6,420 nucleotides of DNA from Burkholderiaceae bacterium (GTDB lineage: Bacteria; Pseudomonadota; Gammaproteobacteria; Burkholderiales; Burkholderiaceae_C): the NCBI GenBank assembly GCA_013693755.1, contig CP059256.1:1759181-1765600 (forward strand), given 5' to 3'. The notes beneath the pieces are model-generated. The model ran no database searches, had not been told where the DNA came from, and saw only the letters and a list, made by a program, of their open reading frames with translations. The position numbers and the translations under genes are program-made. This document shows, piece by piece, positions 6,152 through 6,420 of the stretch (within the stretch, counting starts at the first letter, position 1; each line of letters starts with the position of its first letter).

Positions 6152-6175
6152 CAGTGACTTGCACGTGCGTCACTG
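6152..6175. repeat. Inverted repeat with nested palindrome
   Basis: CAGTGAC (6152-6158) and GTCACTG (6169-6175) are perfect 7-base inverted arms. The 10 bases between them contain the self-complementary octamer GCACGTGC (6161-6168). It lies about 37 bases downstream of the stop of the partial minus-strand gene. There is no T-run, so it is more likely a protein binding site or RNA hairpin than a terminator. Confidence 0.4.
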
Positions 6176-6211
6176 CCATCGGTTGTCCATCGTGCTTGGA
6201 TGAGCAAGGCA

Positions 6212-6420
6212 TCAAGCCTGCACGGGGCTCAATGCTGCAGCACAGGGCATCGAGTACAGCCCCGGGCGCCCCTGCACGACCTGGACGAGGGCCCGGTATG
6301 CAACGAGTGGCCCTTCGGCTTCCGGCTTGCCCTTGTCGCGCGTCTTGACCTTGAACACGTCGATGGGCTTGGCGCTGTCGAGCCCGGCACGCCGCATGAC
6401 CTGTTCGGCGGTGCGGGGCT
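6212..6420 (-). CDS. C-terminal end of an unidentified gene (5' end outside window)
   Basis: On the minus strand an open frame runs from the right edge to TGA at 6214-6212, giving about 69 residues: PRTAEQVMRRAGLDSAKPID, then VFKVKTRDKGKPEAEGPLVA and an end in AAALSPVQA. The codons of the first 45 residues mostly end in G or C and the sequence reads as a normal soluble protein, so coding is plausible. The last 20 or so residues (from GRPGLYSMPC) look less natural and might reflect a frameshift or a shifted end. A start at the ATG at 6397 is possible, but it has no clear ribosome site and the frame stays open upstream. I do not recognise the family. Confidence 0.42.
   Translation of the reverse strand, partial: PRTAEQVMRRAGLDSAKPIDVFKVKTRDKGKPEAEGPLVAYRALVQVVQGRPGLYSMPCAAALSPVQA

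Larger units (their letters stand above)
5723..6211. other. Gene-poor region with regulatory and structural signals
   Basis: About 490 bases between the HTH gene and the partial gene at the right edge. Several open frames of 60-90 codons cross it on both strands, but none has a clear ribosome site plus a recognisable product, and they overlap one another. The stretch 5723-5929 must hold the promoter of the HTH gene, but I cannot pick convincing -35/-10 boxes. From 5930 on it contains a promoter-like site, an intrinsic terminator, clustered hairpins and a palindrome, listed separately. Confidence 0.55.

Noticed and set aside
5906..6157. Plus-strand frame of 83 codons across the terminator and hairpins
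   Set aside because: It starts upstream of the predicted promoter start, has no recognised domain, and the strong hairpins explain the sequence better. A comparison with homologues could reopen this.
6233..6242. Palindrome TGCTGCAGCA
   Set aside because: Ten bases, within a probable coding region, likely chance.
1..6420. CRISPR array, insertion sequence or transposase/integrase
   Set aside because: No regularly spaced direct repeats, no transposase or integrase motifs and no paired terminal repeats with target duplication were found.

Overview
The window is a GC-rich stretch of bacterial DNA. Its protein families and dense coding suggest a proteobacterium, probably beta or gamma; I cannot name a genus. 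It reads as a piece of a defence island. Two converging blocks of genes meet near position 2850-2890, and a gene-poor region follows at the right end.

Left block (+ strand, 1-2845): the last part of a Wadjet (JetABCD, SMC-like) anti-plasmid operon. JetC enters from the left edge and supplies the C-terminal half of the SMC-like ATPase: coiled coil, ABC signature and Walker B. JetD follows, overlapping jetC by 14 bases with a TTG start behind a strong Shine-Dalgarno. It has the N-terminal arm domain and a complete Toprim nuclease centre. jetA, jetB and the N-terminal half of JetC must lie to the left, outside the window.

Middle block (- strand, read from 5722 down to 2888): four genes in one orientation. 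They are a small protein with two helix-turn-helix-like domains, an AbiEi-type antitoxin/repressor without an AbiEii toxin next to it, an XRE-HTH protein fused to an ImmA/IrrE metallopeptidase, and a PIN-domain ribonuclease. The last two overlap by 20 bases and look like a repressor/protease plus toxin pair. Two of the gene starts carry striking inverted repeats: a 9+9 perfect repeat before the XRE-ImmA gene and a 17+17 repeat (16 matches) before the AbiEi gene. Both probably serve as autoregulatory operators, giving each module its own switch.

Right end (5723-6420): about 490 bases without a convincing gene. They hold an extended -10 promoter-like site, an excellent intrinsic terminator only about 10 bases after the predicted transcription start, a cluster of competing hairpins and a palindrome. 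This may be a small structured RNA or an attenuated leader. The C-terminal end of an unidentified gene enters from the right edge on the minus strand.

Taken together: Wadjet would recognise and cut invading circular plasmids, while the minus-strand genes look like accessory toxin-antitoxin or abortive-infection modules and a DNA-binding regulator typical of islands. The most promising candidates for something little described are the XRE-ImmA/PIN pair, the toxin-less AbiEi with its large operator, and the structured noncoding region at 5930-6175.
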